From NCBI RefSeq assembly GCF_001598855.1, contig NZ_BCZS01000003.1:186001-250000 (forward strand): a stretch of DNA of 64,000 bases, given 5' to 3'. The position numbers and the translations under genes were made by a program. This stretch comes from Pluralibacter gergoviae ATCC 33028 = NBRC 105706 (lineage in GTDB: Bacteria; Pseudomonadota; Gammaproteobacteria; Enterobacterales; Enterobacteriaceae). This document shows positions 28,357-38,236 of this stretch, in pieces (the stretch's first letter is position 1; every line of letters begins with the position of its first letter). Below the pieces are notes generated by a model that saw nothing but the letters and a program-made list of their open reading frames with translations, had not been told where the DNA came from and did no database searches.

Positions 28357-30075
28357 TCAGCGCTTTTCCAGCAGAGTGAGCAGAGCGTCAATTTCCTGCC
28401 GCCAGCGGATCTGCCGCTCAGGCTTCTGATGGCGGGGTTTGCGGGCGAGGTCCTCGGCCAGCTGCGACTCGAGGGCGATAAGCCGGGTCAGCAGCGCCTC
28501 TTCATCGTCGCCCGCCGGCGGCTGCGCCGCCAACTGCGCTGCGGCCGCCGGCGGGGCGGAGGTTTCGCGCATCCGCGTCCACAGGGCCTCGGCATCGTGC
28601 CACTCCTCCAGCGTCCCGCCGTCGATAAACCAGAAGCGGCTGCAGGCCCGTTCGATGAACTGCCGATCGTGGCTGACCAGCAGCACGCCGCCGGGGAATG
28701 CCGCCAGCGCCTCCGCCAGCGCCGCTTTGCCCGCCATATCGAGATGGTTGGTCGGCTCATCGAGCATCAGCAGCCCGTAGCGGGCGAGGCTCAGGCCGAC
28801 GAACAGCAGGCGCGAGCGCTCGCCGCCGCTGAGCGTCGCCACCCGCTGGCCGCGGTGGGCGTAGCCGAACCCGGCGCTAATCAGGGCCATTTTGCGATCC
28901 TCCGGTTCCGGGGCGAAGGGCGCAAGGGCGTCAAACAGCGTGGCCTCGTCTGCCAACTGCCTGAGGGTCTGGTCGTAATAGCCGACCTTCACGCGGGGAT
29001 GGATCTGCAGCGCTGCGCTATTCTGCTGCCCGCAGTAGTGCTGCCAGATAAGGCGCAGCAGCGACGATTTACCGCCGCCGTTGCGCCCGATTATCGCTAC
29101 CCGGTCGCCGCTTTTCAGCCGCGCCGCCGGGACGGTAAACAGCGCCGGCAGCCCTGGGGCGGGAGCGACGGGCAGGCCGTTCAGCGCCAGCAGCCTGTCG
29201 GCGGGCAGAGCATCGCCGCTGAGGTGCAGCCGCCAGCGGCTGCCTTCGGTCAGCGCGGTCTGGCTCGCCTGCAGGCGCTGGACCTGCTTCTCCATCTGTT
29301 TGGCCTTGCGGGCCAGATCTTCGTTATCGTAATCCCGGCCCCACGCGGCCAGCCGCTTCGCGCTGGCGGTGACCCGGTCAATCTCTTTCTGCTCGGCCCT
29401 GCGGCGCAGGGCGTCGCTTTCATCGCGCCCGGCGAGCGCCCGCAGGGCGGCGCTGCACGGAAGGGCGAAGTGGTGCAGCGTGCGGTCGCGTAAAATCCAG
29501 CTGACGTTGGTGACGTTATCCAGCAGCCGGGCGTCGTGAGAGACCATGATAAAGCCGCCGCGCCAGCTCTGGATGAACGACTCCAGCCACAGCAGGGTCG
29601 GCAGATCGAGGTGGTTGCCCGGTTCATCCAGCAGCAGCACATCGGGCCGGCGGATCAGCGCCCTGGCCAGCAGCAGGCGGGTGTGCTGACCGCCGCTCAG
29701 GGTCGCGCAGGTGAGGTTTGCCACGTCGGGGGCGAGGCCCATCTCCGCCAGCAGAGCATCAACCCGCCAGAGCTGGCTCTCGCGCTCGTCGGGCGGCAGG
29801 ACGGCGGCGACGGCGGCGCGCAGGGTAAGGGAGGCGAGATGCGCCGGCAGGTGCTGCTCGATGCGCGCCAGCAGGCAGCCTGAGGCGGTTGACACCGTGC
29901 CCGAGGAGGGCGACAGGGTGCCGTCAAGCAGTTTCAGCAGCGTGCTTTTGCCGCTGCCGTTATCGCCGATAAGGCCGACGCGGTCGCCTTTTTGCAGGGT
30001 AAAGGTGAGATCGGAAAAGAGCGGCGCAAAAGCCGTTTCCACGCTCAGGGCGCGTGCATTCAGTAGTGTGCTCAT
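28357..30075 (-). CDS. ABC-F family ATPase (ribosome-associated)
   Basis: A 572-residue protein with two ABC ATPase domains and no membrane segments. Domain 1 has GDNGSGKST (about 37-45), LSGGQ and LLLDEPGNHLD; domain 2 has GRNGGGKSS, LSGGERSRLLF and LMLDEPTNHLD. A charged linker (residues about 215-275) joins them, and there is a C-terminal helical tail. This is the ABC-F plan of translation factors and antibiotic-resistance ribosome-protection proteins. It is not an obvious copy of any of the E. coli four (EttA, Uup, YbiT, YheS), so I give no symbol. Its ATG has only a weak Shine-Dalgarno, whereas a small ORF 113 bp upstream on the same strand has a very strong one. Confidence 0.85.
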   Translation of the reverse strand: MSTLLNARALSVETAFAPLFSDLTFTLQKGDRVGLIGDNGSGKSTLLKLLDGTLSPSSGTVSTASGCLLARIEQHLPAHLASLTLRAAVAAVLPPDERESQLWRVDALLAEMGLAPDVANLTCATLSGGQHTRLLLARALIRRPDVLLLDEPGNHLDLPTLLWLESFIQSWRGGFIMVSHDARLLDNVTNVSWILRDRTLHHFALPCSAALRALAGRDESDALRRRAEQKEIDRVTASAKRLAAWGRDYDNEDLARKAKQMEKQVQRLQASQTALTEGSRWRLHLSGDALPADRLLALNGLPVAPAPGLPALFTVPAARLKSGDRVAIIGRNGGGKSSLLRLIWQHYCGQQNSAALQIHPRVKVGYYDQTLRQLADEATLFDALAPFAPEPEDRKMALISAGFGYAHRGQRVATLSGGERSRLLFVGLSLARYGLLMLDEPTNHLDMAGKAALAEALAAFPGGVLLVSHDRQFIERACSRFWFIDGGTLEEWHDAEALWTRMRETSAPPAAAAQLAAQPPAGDDEEALLTRLIALESQLAEDLARKPRHQKPERQIRWRQEIDALLTLLEKR

Positions 30076-30174
30076 TGAACTTACTCAAGTGTTACAGGCG
30101 TGCGAACGCCTCGTCAAACATCGCTGACGATAACCCGGTAAGCCGAGGGAAGGGAGTTACATTCTGGTGTCTTC

Positions 30175-30219
30175 GCTCAAGCCAAAGTTATCGCAGCACG
30201 GTGTGCGTAACGCTTGAGC
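30175..30219 (-). promoter_or_regulatory. Long hairpin spanning the end of the leader ORF upstream of the ABC-F gene
   Basis: GCTCAAGC inside the small ORF (minus strand) pairs with GCTTGAGC just after its stop codon. Between them GTTA/TAAC, CGCA/TGCG and CAC/GTG pairs continue the stem, about 19 paired bases in all, closing on a small loop. There is no T-run, so it is not a plain terminator. A second small hairpin, AGGCGT-TCGC-ACGCCT, lies at 30096-30111 just before the ABC-F start. Confidence 0.5.
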
Positions 30220-30271
30220 AGGTGCGATCGCCAAATGTATGTGAAATAACAATCATTTCACAGTACGGCAT
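30188..30271 (-). CDS. Small ORF, 27 codons, possible leader peptide of the ABC-F gene
   Basis: An ATG at 30271 with AGGAGG five bases upstream opens a 27-residue frame that starts MPYCEMIVISHTF and ends with a TAA at 30188. It has two cysteines and no clear membrane segment. I do not recognise it. It lies in the same direction as, and 113 bp before, the ABC-F gene. A candidate promoter lies upstream and the 3' half of the ORF forms one arm of a strong hairpin. This layout is like the leader peptides that control some ABC-F resistance genes by ribosome stalling. It could instead be a free-standing small protein or chance. Confidence 0.45.
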   Translation of the reverse strand: MPYCEMIVISHTFGDRTCSSVTHTVLR

Positions 30272-30312
30272 GGGATCCTCCTTATTTATTCATCAGGTAA
30301 ATGGGGAGAGGT

Positions 30313-30341
30313 AGTGTAGCGGGGAGAGTCGCGTTTGACCA
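30313..30341 (-). promoter_or_regulatory. Candidate promoter for the small ORF and ABC-F gene
   Basis: On the minus strand TGGTCA (30341-30336) and TACACT (30318-30313) are 17 bp apart. The -10 fits well, the -35 only partly. A transcript from here would start about 35 bases before the small ORF. Confidence 0.35.
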
Positions 30342-30767
30342 GTCCAGCCTGTCCTCCTGCCCGGCGTGGAAGTAACATTAACGCGCCAGAGAAATGCGCG
30401 GCGGTCAGTCGCCGGTATTTCCGCCCCTGTTAGCTGTCCTGGGAATAATCTAAATAGCGTTAATTCCCGCAGCGCAGATGATTATTTTTAAATATGCGGA
30501 ACTTTTTTGTTATTAAGCAATCAGCCCGACATTGAGGTGGCGCTTTTATCATTGCTGGCGCCTTTAAAGCAAGCGCCGCTTAATGCCGACTTTTTTTAAA
30601 TCTTATTTTCTTAATGTTGTTATAAGGTTTGTTCGTTAAATTCCTCCCATTGATTCATCGTTTAGCCAGTCAGGCAGTTCTTTCTGAATGTTGTACTTCT
30701 ATTTAATTAGCCTGATTCATTATCCCGTCAACGTTTAGCGTTCGGTATTTAATAAGGGATCCACGCA
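30342..30767 (+). promoter_or_regulatory. arnB upstream region with PmrA-box-like site
   Basis: An A/T-rich 425-bp region without a gene precedes arnB. At 30610-30626 the sequence CTTAAT-GTTGT-TATAAG fits the PmrA (BasR) consensus YTTAAK-N5-YTTAAK in 11 of 12 positions. PmrAB control of arn is well established in enterics. The rest of the region is long for a simple promoter and may hold further regulator sites that I cannot assign. Confidence 0.6.
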
Positions 30768-31907
30768 ATGAGTGATTTTCTGCCTTTTTCACGGCCGGCG
30801 TTGGGCGCGGAAGAAATTGCCGCGGTGACGGAGGTCCTGCAATCCGGCTGGATCACCACCGGGCCGAAAAATCAGGCGCTTGAGAAGGCATTTTGTGACT
30901 TAACCGGCAATCAACATGCCATTGCGGTAAGTTCGGCGACCGGCGGGATGCACGTCACGCTGATGGCGCTCGGCGTACAGCAGGGCGATGAGGTGATTAC
31001 GCCATCGCTGACGTGGGTGTCCACCCTTAACATGATTGCGCTGCTGGGCGCAGAGCCGGTGATGATTGATGTCGATCGCGACACGCTGCTGGTGACCCCC
31101 GAGGCGATTGAGGCGGCCATAACGCCGCGCACGAAAGCCATTATTCCCGTGCATTACGCGGGAGCGCCTGTGGACATCGACGCGATCCGCGCGATTGGCG
31201 AGCGCTACGGTATCCCGGTCATTGAAGATGCCGCCCATGCGGCCGGCACCCGGTACAAGGGCAAGCACGTGGGGGCAGAGGGCACGGCGATTTTCTCTTT
31301 TCACGCTATCAAGAACATGACCTGCGCGGAAGGCGGACTTATCGTGACCGACAATGACCGGCTGGCAAAGCGGATCCGCAGCCTGAAGTTTCACGGTCTG
31401 GGCGTGGACGCATTTGACCGGCAGGCGTACGGCCGCGCGCCGCAGGCGGAGGTGATCGAACCGGGGTTCAAGTACAACATGGCGGACATCAATGCCGCTA
31501 TCGCGCTGGTGCAGCTGGCTAAACTGGAGCAGCTTAACGCGCGCCGCCGGGAGATAGCCCGCCACTACTTACAGGCGCTGGCCGATACGCCATTTCTGCC
31601 GCTTTCGCTGCCTGAATGGCCGCATCACCACGCCTGGCACCTGTTTATCATCCGCGTAGACGAGGCCGCCTGCGGCATTTCCCGCGCCGGGCTGATGGAG
31701 GCTCTGAAAGCGCGGGGGATCGGCACGGGCCTGCATTTTCGCGCCGCGCATACGCAGAAATATTACCGCGAACGCTATCCGCAGCTGCGGCTGCCAAACA
31801 GCGAGTGGAACAGCGAGCGTCTGTGCTCGCTGCCGCTGTTTCCCGATATGACTCCCGAAGAGACTTCCCGGGTCATTACCGCCTTACGTGAACTCTCCGG
31901 ATGCTAA
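30768..31907 (+). CDS. arnB: UDP-4-amino-4-deoxy-L-arabinose aminotransferase
   Basis: A 379-residue PLP-dependent aminotransferase of the DegT/DnrJ/EryC1 family. The Schiff-base lysine is Lys182 in SFHAIKN, and Asp154 ([10 protein letters not shown]) contacts the pyridine nitrogen. It converts UDP-4-keto-pentose to UDP-L-Ara4N with glutamate as amino donor. It is the first gene of the arnBCADTEF operon, whose product adds L-Ara4N to lipid A phosphates and lowers binding of polymyxin and cationic peptides. It overlaps the arnC start by 7 bp. Confidence 0.96.
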   Translation: MSDFLPFSRPALGAEEIAAVTEVLQSGWITTGPKNQALEKAFCDLTGNQHAIAVSSATGGMHVTLMALGVQQGDEVITPSLTWVSTLNMIALLGAEPVMIDVDRDTLLVTPEAIEAAITPRTKAIIPVHYAGAPVDIDAIRAIGERYGIPVIEDAAHAAGTRYKGKHVGAEGTAIFSFHAIKNMTCAEGGLIVTDNDRLAKRIRSLKFHGLGVDAFDRQAYGRAPQAEVIEPGFKYNMADINAAIALVQLAKLEQLNARRREIARHYLQALADTPFLPLSLPEWPHHHAWHLFIIRVDEAACGISRAGLMEALKARGIGTGLHFRAAHTQKYYRERYPQLRLPNSEWNSERLCSLPLFPDMTPEETSRVITALRELSGC

Positions 31908-32893
31908 CTCAGATGACGACCCTGGAACCTGTCAACAAAATCTCGATTGTGATCCCGGTGTACAACGAACAGGAGAGCCTGCCTGAACTGCTTCGCCGTA
32001 CATCAGCCGCCTGCGAAACGCTCAATCGCGATTACGAAATTCTCCTTGTCGATGACGGCAGCAGCGACGACTCCGCCGCCATACTAACCCGTGCCGCAGA
32101 AGCGCCGGACAGCCGCATTATCGCGGTGCTGCTCAACCGCAACTATGGCCAGCATTCGGCGATCATGGCGGGCTTTAGCCACGTCACCGGCGACCTTATC
32201 ATCACCCTCGATGCCGACCTGCAAAACCCGCCGGAAGAGATCCCGCGGCTGGTTGCCAAAGCCGATGAGGGTTATGACGTGGTGGGCACCGTGCGTCAGA
32301 ACCGCCAGGACAGCTGGTTTCGCAAACGCGCGTCGAAAATGATTAACCTGCTGATCCAGCGCACCACCGGTAAAGCCATGGAGGACTATGGCTGCATGTT
32401 GCGCGCCTATCGCCGCCATATCATCGACGCGATGCTGCACTGCCACGAGCGCAGCACCTTTATCCCTATTCTGGCCAATACCTTTGCGCGTCGCGCCATT
32501 GAAATTCCCGTGCACCACGATGAGCGCCAGTTTGGCGACTCGAAGTACAGCTTCATGCGCCTGATTAACCTGATGTATGACCTGGTCACCTGTCTGACCA
32601 CCACGCCGCTGCGCCTGCTGAGCGTCGTCGGCAGCATTATCGCGCTCTTTGGTTTTGCGCTGGCCGTGCTGCTGGTGGTACTGCGGTTTGCGCTCGGCTC
32701 ACACTGGGCGGCAGACGGGGTATTTATGCTCTTTGCCGTGCTCTTCACCTTTATTGGCGCCCAGTTTATCGGGATGGGGCTGCTGGGTGAGTACATCGGT
32801 CGGATCTATAACGATGTGCGCGCGCGCCCGCGCTATTTTATTCAACGCATCATTCGCCGTGAAACCGCTTTATCTTCAGAGGACAATCAATAA
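31901..32893 (+). CDS. arnC: Undecaprenyl-phosphate 4-deoxy-4-formamido-L-arabinose transferase
   Basis: A 330-residue GT2-family glycosyltransferase with the catalytic DDGSSDD motif near residues 51-57 and DADLQNP near 105-111. Two C-terminal transmembrane helices (about 240-305) anchor it. It moves formylated L-Ara4N from UDP to undecaprenyl phosphate on the cytoplasmic face. The ATG at 31901 overlaps the arnB stop; an ATG at 31913 is an alternative that would shorten it by four residues. Overlaps arnA by one base. Confidence 0.95.
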   Translation: MLTQMTTLEPVNKISIVIPVYNEQESLPELLRRTSAACETLNRDYEILLVDDGSSDDSAAILTRAAEAPDSRIIAVLLNRNYGQHSAIMAGFSHVTGDLIITLDADLQNPPEEIPRLVAKADEGYDVVGTVRQNRQDSWFRKRASKMINLLIQRTTGKAMEDYGCMLRAYRRHIIDAMLHCHERSTFIPILANTFARRAIEIPVHHDERQFGDSKYSFMRLINLMYDLVTCLTTTPLRLLSVVGSIIALFGFALAVLLVVLRFALGSHWAADGVFMLFAVLFTFIGAQFIGMGLLGEYIGRIYNDVRARPRYFIQRIIRRETALSSEDNQ

Positions 32894-34875
32894 TGAAGGC
32901 CGTTGTTTTTGCCTATCACGATATGGGCTGCGTGGGGATCCGTGCCCTAATTGCCGCAGGCTATGATATTACAGCGATTTATACTCATCCGGATAATGCG
33001 GCTGAGAATACGTTCTTTGGCTCTGTTGCCCGTACGGCGGCAGAATTCGGTATTCCGGTTTTTGCGCCTGAGGATGTGAACCACCCGCTGTGGGTCGATC
33101 GTATTAAAGACGCGCGGCCGGACGTTATTTTTTCGTTCTATTACCGCAGCCTGCTGAGTGACGCGATTCTGAACTGCGCGCGGGCGGGCGGATTTAACCT
33201 GCACGGCTCTCTGCTGCCGAAATACCGCGGCCGCGCGCCGCTCAATTGGGTACTGGTACACGGGGAAACCGAAACCGGCGTTACCCTGCACCGCATGGTG
33301 AAACGCGCAGACGCCGGCAACATCGTCGCCCAGGCACGGGTGGCGATCGCGGCAGACGATACGGCGCTGACTCTGCACCACAAGCTGTGCGCCGCCGCGT
33401 CGTCGCTGCTGGCGGACAGCCTGCAGGCGATCAAAACCGGTAATTTTGCGCAGATCGCCCAGGATGAAGCTGAAGCGACCTATTTTGGCGGCCGATCGCC
33501 CAAAAACGGCGCGATAAACTGGCAGGGATCGGCGGTAGCGGCCAATAACCTGGTGCGTGCGGTCAGCGAACCGTGGCCGGGGGCGTTCAGCTACGCGGGC
33601 GGCAGTCAATTTATTATCTGGAAAAGCCGCGTGCTGGCAAACAACAGCGGCGCGAAAGCGGGCACCGTGATCGCCGTCAACCCGCTGACGATCGCCTGCG
33701 GTACGGGCGCGCTGGAAGTGATCGCCGGGCAGGCGGACAACGGCGTATACATGCAGGGGAGCCAGCTCGCGCAGTCCCTCGGCCTGGTCACCGGCGCCAT
33801 CCTCAGCAGTAAGCCGGTTTCCGCCGTGAAGAGTCGCACCCGCGTACTTATCCTCGGCGTGAACGGTTTTATTGGTAACCACCTGACCGAACGCCTGCTG
33901 CGCGAGGACGACTTCGAGATTTTCGGCCTCGATATCGGCTCTGACGCGATCTCCCGCTTCATCGGCCATGAGCGCTTCCACTTTGTTGAAGGGGACATCA
34001 GCATTCACTCCGAGTGGATCGAGTATCACATTAAAAAGTGTGATGTGGTGCTGCCGCTGGTGGCGATTGCCACCCCAATCGAATATACCCGCAATCCGCT
34101 GCGCGTCTTCGAACTCGACTTCGAAGAGAATCTGAAGATCGTCCGCGACTGTGTGAAATACAAAAAACGCATTATCTTCCCGTCCACGTCCGAGGTGTAC
34201 GGCATGTGCAGCGATGCGTCATTTGATGAAGACCGCTCGCCGCTGATCGTCGGGCCTATCAACAAACAGCGCTGGATCTACTCCGTGTCCAAGCAGCTGC
34301 TTGACCGCGTTATCTGGGCCTACGGCGAAAAAGAGGGGCTACGCTTTACGCTGTTCCGGCCGTTTAACTGGATGGGGCCGCGGCTCGATAACCTGAACTC
34401 TGCGCGGATCGGCAGTTCCCGCGCCATCACCCAGCTGATCCTCAACCTGGTGGAGGGATCGCCGATCAAACTTATCGACGGCGGCAGGCAGAAACGCTGC
34501 TTTACCGATATTGGCGACGGTATCGAAGCGCTGTTCCGCATCATTGAAAATAAGAAGAATAACTGCGACGGCCAGATCATCAATATCGGTAATCCGGATA
34601 ACGAGGCGAGCATTAAGCAGCTGGCCGAAAGTCTGCTGGAGAGCTTTGAACGTCATCCGCTGCGCGGCCAGTTCCCGCCGTTTGCCGGTTTCCGCGAGGT
34701 GGAAAGCAGCACCTACTATGGCAAAGGTTATCAGGACGTTGAACACCGCAGGCCCAGCATCAGCAACGCCCGGCGCCTGCTGAACTGGACGCCGACAGTG
34801 CCTATGGAGAAAACCATCGACGAAACGCTGGATTTCTTCCTGAAAACCGTAGAGCTCAGGGAGCGTGCATCATGA
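32893..34875 (+). CDS. arnA: Bifunctional UDP-glucuronate decarboxylase / UDP-Ara4N formyltransferase
   Basis: A 660-residue two-domain enzyme. The N-terminal formyltransferase (1-300) has Asn102, His104 (NLHGS) and Asp140 as in E. coli ArnA. The C-terminal SDR-type dehydrogenase (about 315-660) has the NAD motif [10 protein letters not shown] and the YSVSK active-site pair. It oxidises and decarboxylates UDP-glucuronic acid and also formylates UDP-L-Ara4N. Overlaps arnD by 4 bp. Confidence 0.97.
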   Translation: MKAVVFAYHDMGCVGIRALIAAGYDITAIYTHPDNAAENTFFGSVARTAAEFGIPVFAPEDVNHPLWVDRIKDARPDVIFSFYYRSLLSDAILNCARAGGFNLHGSLLPKYRGRAPLNWVLVHGETETGVTLHRMVKRADAGNIVAQARVAIAADDTALTLHHKLCAAASSLLADSLQAIKTGNFAQIAQDEAEATYFGGRSPKNGAINWQGSAVAANNLVRAVSEPWPGAFSYAGGSQFIIWKSRVLANNSGAKAGTVIAVNPLTIACGTGALEVIAGQADNGVYMQGSQLAQSLGLVTGAILSSKPVSAVKSRTRVLILGVNGFIGNHLTERLLREDDFEIFGLDIGSDAISRFIGHERFHFVEGDISIHSEWIEYHIKKCDVVLPLVAIATPIEYTRNPLRVFELDFEENLKIVRDCVKYKKRIIFPSTSEVYGMCSDASFDEDRSPLIVGPINKQRWIYSVSKQLLDRVIWAYGEKEGLRFTLFRPFNWMGPRLDNLNSARIGSSRAITQLILNLVEGSPIKLIDGGRQKRCFTDIGDGIEALFRIIENKKNNCDGQIINIGNPDNEASIKQLAESLLESFERHPLRGQFPPFAGFREVESSTYYGKGYQDVEHRRPSISNARRLLNWTPTVPMEKTIDETLDFFLKTVELRERAS

Positions 34876-35768
34876 GAAAAGTCGGCCTGCGTATTGATGT
34901 CGATACCTGGCGAGGCACCCGTGAAGGGGTGCCAAATCTTCTGAAGGCGCTCAGTTTACACGCAATTCAGGCCACTTTTTTCTTTAGCACAGGGCCGGAC
35001 AACATGGGGCGCCACCTGTGGCGGCTGATCAAGCCTGACTTTCTGTGGAAGATGCTGCGTTCCCGCGCGGCGTCGCTGTACGGCTGGGACATCCTTCTGG
35101 CCGGAACCGCATGGCCGGGGCGCGTCATTGGCGCGGGGAATGCCGGGGTCATTGCGGCGGCGGCGGAGCAGCATGAAATTGGCCTCCACGCGTGGGATCA
35201 CCATGCCTGGCAGGCCTGGGCCGGCGTCTGGGATCAGTCGAAACTCAAACAGCAGATTCACCTGGGGCTGGATGCGCTGCAGAACATTGTCGATCGGCCG
35301 GTCATCTGTTCGGCGGCGGCGGGCTGGCGCGCCGACCAGCGCGTCGTCAAGGCCAAAGCCGCGTTCCCGTTTCACTACAACAGCGACTGCCGGGGGACGA
35401 CGCCGTTTGTGCCGGTTCTGTCTGACGGCAGCGAAGCCGCGGTGCAAATTCCCGTGACGCTACCGACCTGGGACGAGCTGATCGGCGCCGGCGTCAGTAA
35501 AGAAAATTTCAACGACGTTATTCTGCAGAAAATACACCAGGACACAGGGACGCCGGTTTACACCATCCATGCGGAAGTGGAAGGGATAGCGATGCTTGAC
35601 GCCTTTCGTCAACTGCTGGAAATGGCCGCGGCCCGGGGGGTGCAGTTCTGCCCGCTCAGCGCGCTTCTGCCGGCCGATTTATCCACGCTGCCGAGAGGCA
35701 AAATTGTGCGCGGGTCCACGCCAGGCCGGGAAGGCTGGCTTGGCTGTCAACAACGCATAGAGCCGTGA
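34872..35768 (+). CDS. arnD: 4-deoxy-4-formamido-L-arabinose-phosphoundecaprenol deformylase
   Basis: A 298-residue polysaccharide-deacetylase (NodB) family enzyme. The metal-binding Asp is in RIDVDTW at residues 7-13, and the histidines are in LHAWDHHAW. It removes the formyl group from undecaprenyl-P-L-Ara4FN to commit the sugar to transfer. Placed between arnA and arnT, with a 4-bp overlap upstream and a 4-bp gap downstream. Confidence 0.95.
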   Translation: MRKVGLRIDVDTWRGTREGVPNLLKALSLHAIQATFFFSTGPDNMGRHLWRLIKPDFLWKMLRSRAASLYGWDILLAGTAWPGRVIGAGNAGVIAAAAEQHEIGLHAWDHHAWQAWAGVWDQSKLKQQIHLGLDALQNIVDRPVICSAAAGWRADQRVVKAKAAFPFHYNSDCRGTTPFVPVLSDGSEAAVQIPVTLPTWDELIGAGVSKENFNDVILQKIHQDTGTPVYTIHAEVEGIAMLDAFRQLLEMAAARGVQFCPLSALLPADLSTLPRGKIVRGSTPGREGWLGCQQRIEP

Positions 35769-35772
35769 GCCG

Positions 35773-37434
35773 ATGAAATCAGCACGATACGGAATACTTA
35801 TTCTGACCTGTTTTGCCTTGCTGTACCTCGTCCCGCTGGCGTTTCGCCACCTGTGGCAGCCGGATGAGACCCGCTATGCGGAAATCAGCCGCGAAATGCT
35901 GCTGTCCGGTAACTGGGTCGTACCCCATTTTCTCGATCTGCGCTATTTCGAAAAGCCGGTTGCCGGCTACTGGATCAATAACCTCAGCCAGCTGATCTTC
36001 GGGCATAACAATTTTGCCGTGCGTTTTGGCGCCGTATTCTCAGTAACGCTCAGCGCGCTGCTGACCTCCTGGCTGGCGTTTCGCCTGTGGGGCGATAAAA
36101 CCGTTGCGCTGCTGGCGGGGGTTATCTTCCTGACCTGCCTGCTGGTCTATGGGGTCGGCACGTACGCCGTGCTCGATCCGATGATCGCGCTGTGGCTGAC
36201 CGCGGCAATGTGCAGTTTCTGGCTGGCCAGTACCGCCAGAACGCGCGGCGGCATCCTCGGCGGTTACCTCCTGCTGGGCCTGGCCTGCGGCATGGGCGTC
36301 ATGACCAAAGGGTTTCTGGCGCTGGCGGTGCCGGTCATTAGCGTGCTGCCGTGGGCGATGGCGCAAAAACGCTGGCAACGGGTCCTGCTCTACGGGCCGT
36401 GGGCGGTGCTGAGCGCCGTACTGATAACGCTGCCGTGGGCGCTGGCTATCGCCCACGCCGAACCGGACTTCTGGCGCTATTTCTTCTGGGTGGAGCATAT
36501 TCAGCGCTTCGCGGAGGACAACGCCCAGCACAAAGCGCCATTCTGGTATTACGTTCCGTTCCTGGTCGCCGGCGCGCTGCCGTGGCTGGGGCTGCTGCCC
36601 GGCGCCCTGAAAAGCGGCTGGCAGGGACGGCGCGGGCAGGGCGAGGCGTTTTATCTGCTGGGCTGGCTTGTGATGCCGCTGCTGTTTTTCAGCATCGCTA
36701 AGGGCAAGCTGCCGACCTATATTTTGCCGTGCTTCGCGCCGCTGGCGATCCTGATGGCGCGCTACGCGGTGGCGCAGGCAAGAAGCGGATCGGTCATTTT
36801 ACGCGTCAACGGCTGGATAAATCTGGCATTCGGCGCCGTTTGTCTGAGCATCGTCGCCTTCTTCCTGGCGCCGTGGGGGCTGGCAAAACACCCGGTGTAC
36901 GCGGCTAACGAAACCCTGAAGGCGATACTTGCCTGCCTGGCGTTTGCCGTCTGGGGGCTGTTTGGCCTCCTGGCGCTAACCCGCAGGCCCGGACGCGGAT
37001 TCTCGGCCGCGCTTTGCCCGCTGGGCGTGGCGCTACTGGTCGGTGCCGTTATCCCCGCCAGGGTGGTGGACTCGAAGCAGCCGCAGGCGTTTATTGATGA
37101 TGTTCGCCAGCCGCTGGCCGACAGCCGCTATATCTTTACCAACAGCGTGGGCGTGGCGGCGGGCATTGCCTGGGAAATGCGGCGCAGCGACATACAGCTT
37201 TATGGTCAGGCGGGCGAACTGCGCTACGGTCTCAACTATCCGGATGTGCACGACCGCTATCTCCGTCCGTCCCTGTTCGCGGCCTGGCTGGCGGAGCACC
37301 GCAGGCAGGGGAAAGTCTCGCTGCTGCTGGTGGTGTCGAATCCCGGCGAGCTCCACGCCCTGACGCCGCCGCCGGCGGATCGCCTGACCCGCCGCGGACG
37401 CTTCGTTCTCCTTGAATACGATGCCCGGCCATGA
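35773..37434 (+). CDS. arnT: Undecaprenyl phosphate-L-Ara4N transferase
   Basis: A 553-residue GT-C-fold membrane glycosyltransferase (GT83) with about 12-13 transmembrane helices. The N-terminal periplasmic loop motif [18 protein letters not shown], with its conserved Asp/Glu, is present. It transfers L-Ara4N from undecaprenyl phosphate to lipid A phosphates on the periplasmic side. Overlaps arnE by 4 bp. Confidence 0.96.
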   Translation: MKSARYGILILTCFALLYLVPLAFRHLWQPDETRYAEISREMLLSGNWVVPHFLDLRYFEKPVAGYWINNLSQLIFGHNNFAVRFGAVFSVTLSALLTSWLAFRLWGDKTVALLAGVIFLTCLLVYGVGTYAVLDPMIALWLTAAMCSFWLASTARTRGGILGGYLLLGLACGMGVMTKGFLALAVPVISVLPWAMAQKRWQRVLLYGPWAVLSAVLITLPWALAIAHAEPDFWRYFFWVEHIQRFAEDNAQHKAPFWYYVPFLVAGALPWLGLLPGALKSGWQGRRGQGEAFYLLGWLVMPLLFFSIAKGKLPTYILPCFAPLAILMARYAVAQARSGSVILRVNGWINLAFGAVCLSIVAFFLAPWGLAKHPVYAANETLKAILACLAFAVWGLFGLLALTRRPGRGFSAALCPLGVALLVGAVIPARVVDSKQPQAFIDDVRQPLADSRYIFTNSVGVAAGIAWEMRRSDIQLYGQAGELRYGLNYPDVHDRYLRPSLFAAWLAEHRRQGKVSLLLVVSNPGELHALTPPPADRLTRRGRFVLLEYDARP

Positions 37435-37754
37435 ATATTGCGCTGATCGTTCTGGCCAGTTTGCTGAGCTGCTGCGGCCAGCTGTGCCAGAAGCAGGCGG
37501 CCCAGCGGGCGGGGCGCCGCCATCTGATACTGTGGCTCGGGCTGAGCGCGCTGCTGCTGGGGGCGGGAATGCTGGTCTGGCTGCAGGTTCTCCGGCATGT
37601 TGACGTCAGTGTCGCTTATCCGATGCTCAGCCTGAACTTTATCTTTATTACGCTTGCCGCGCGCGGGATCTGGAAAGAGCCTATTTCTGCCCGCCACTGG
37701 CTGGGGGTGGGGTTAATCATCATTGGCATCATTGCGCTGGGAAGGTACGCCTGA
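37431..37754 (+). CDS. arnE: Undecaprenyl-P-L-Ara4N flippase subunit ArnE
   Basis: A 107-residue small multidrug resistance-like membrane protein with four hydrophobic segments and the typical [17 protein letters not shown] block. It forms the flippase with ArnF that moves the lipid-linked sugar across the inner membrane. Start and stop overlap arnT and arnF. Confidence 0.92.
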   Translation: MNIALIVLASLLSCCGQLCQKQAAQRAGRRHLILWLGLSALLLGAGMLVWLQVLRHVDVSVAYPMLSLNFIFITLAARGIWKEPISARHWLGVGLIIIGIIALGRYA

Positions 37755-38137
37755 TGGGATATCTCTGGGCGCTGATGAGCGTGCTGCTGGTAAGCTCGGC
37801 GCAGCTTGGCATGAAGTGGGCGATGGTTCAGCTCCCCGCGGCGTCGGATCAGGATTTTGCGACGGCGATGCTGGCCGGCGGCTCCGGCGCGCTGGCGCTG
37901 GCGTGCGGGCTGGCGGCCTATGCGTTCTCCATCGGCTGCTGGTATATGGCGCTCAGGCGGCTCCCGCTGAGCAAGGTCTATCCGCTGTTAAGCCTGAGCT
38001 ACGTGCTGGTATGGTTTGCCGCCATGATGCTGCCGTGGCTTAACGAAAGGTTTAGCCCGGAAAAGCTTATCGGCGTGGCGGCGATTGTCACCGGCCTGGT
38101 ACTGATTTGTCTGCCCGATAAGCGGCGCGGCAAATAA
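37754..38137 (+). CDS. arnF: Undecaprenyl-P-L-Ara4N flippase subunit ArnF
   Basis: A 127-residue four-helix membrane protein, homologous to ArnE, with the partner block LSKVYPLLSLSYVLVWFAA. Its ATG overlaps the arnE stop by one base. It is the last gene of the operon and is followed by the convergent maeA. Confidence 0.92.
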   Translation: MGYLWALMSVLLVSSAQLGMKWAMVQLPAASDQDFATAMLAGGSGALALACGLAAYAFSIGCWYMALRRLPLSKVYPLLSLSYVLVWFAAMMLPWLNERFSPEKLIGVAAIVTGLVLICLPDKRRGK

Positions 38138-38201
38138 GGCGGGCTTTGAGGGGGAGGATAAACGGGGGGCCGCAAGGGGTAACCCGCGGGATGTTGCGGA
38201 G

Positions 38202-38232
38202 ATAAAAAACGGGCCTGCATCCGCAGGCCCGG
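38202..38232 (-). terminator. Rho-independent terminator of maeA
   Basis: On the minus strand CGGGCCTGC-GGAT-GCAGGCCCG is followed by GTTTTTTATC, just after the maeA stop codon. It may also help to end arn transcripts. Confidence 0.88.
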
Positions 38233-38236
38233 TGTC

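Noticed and set aside
30054-30314. 86-codon plus-strand frame upstream of arnB
   Set aside because: No ribosome site and unlike any family; the minus-strand small ORF in the same place has a far better start signal.
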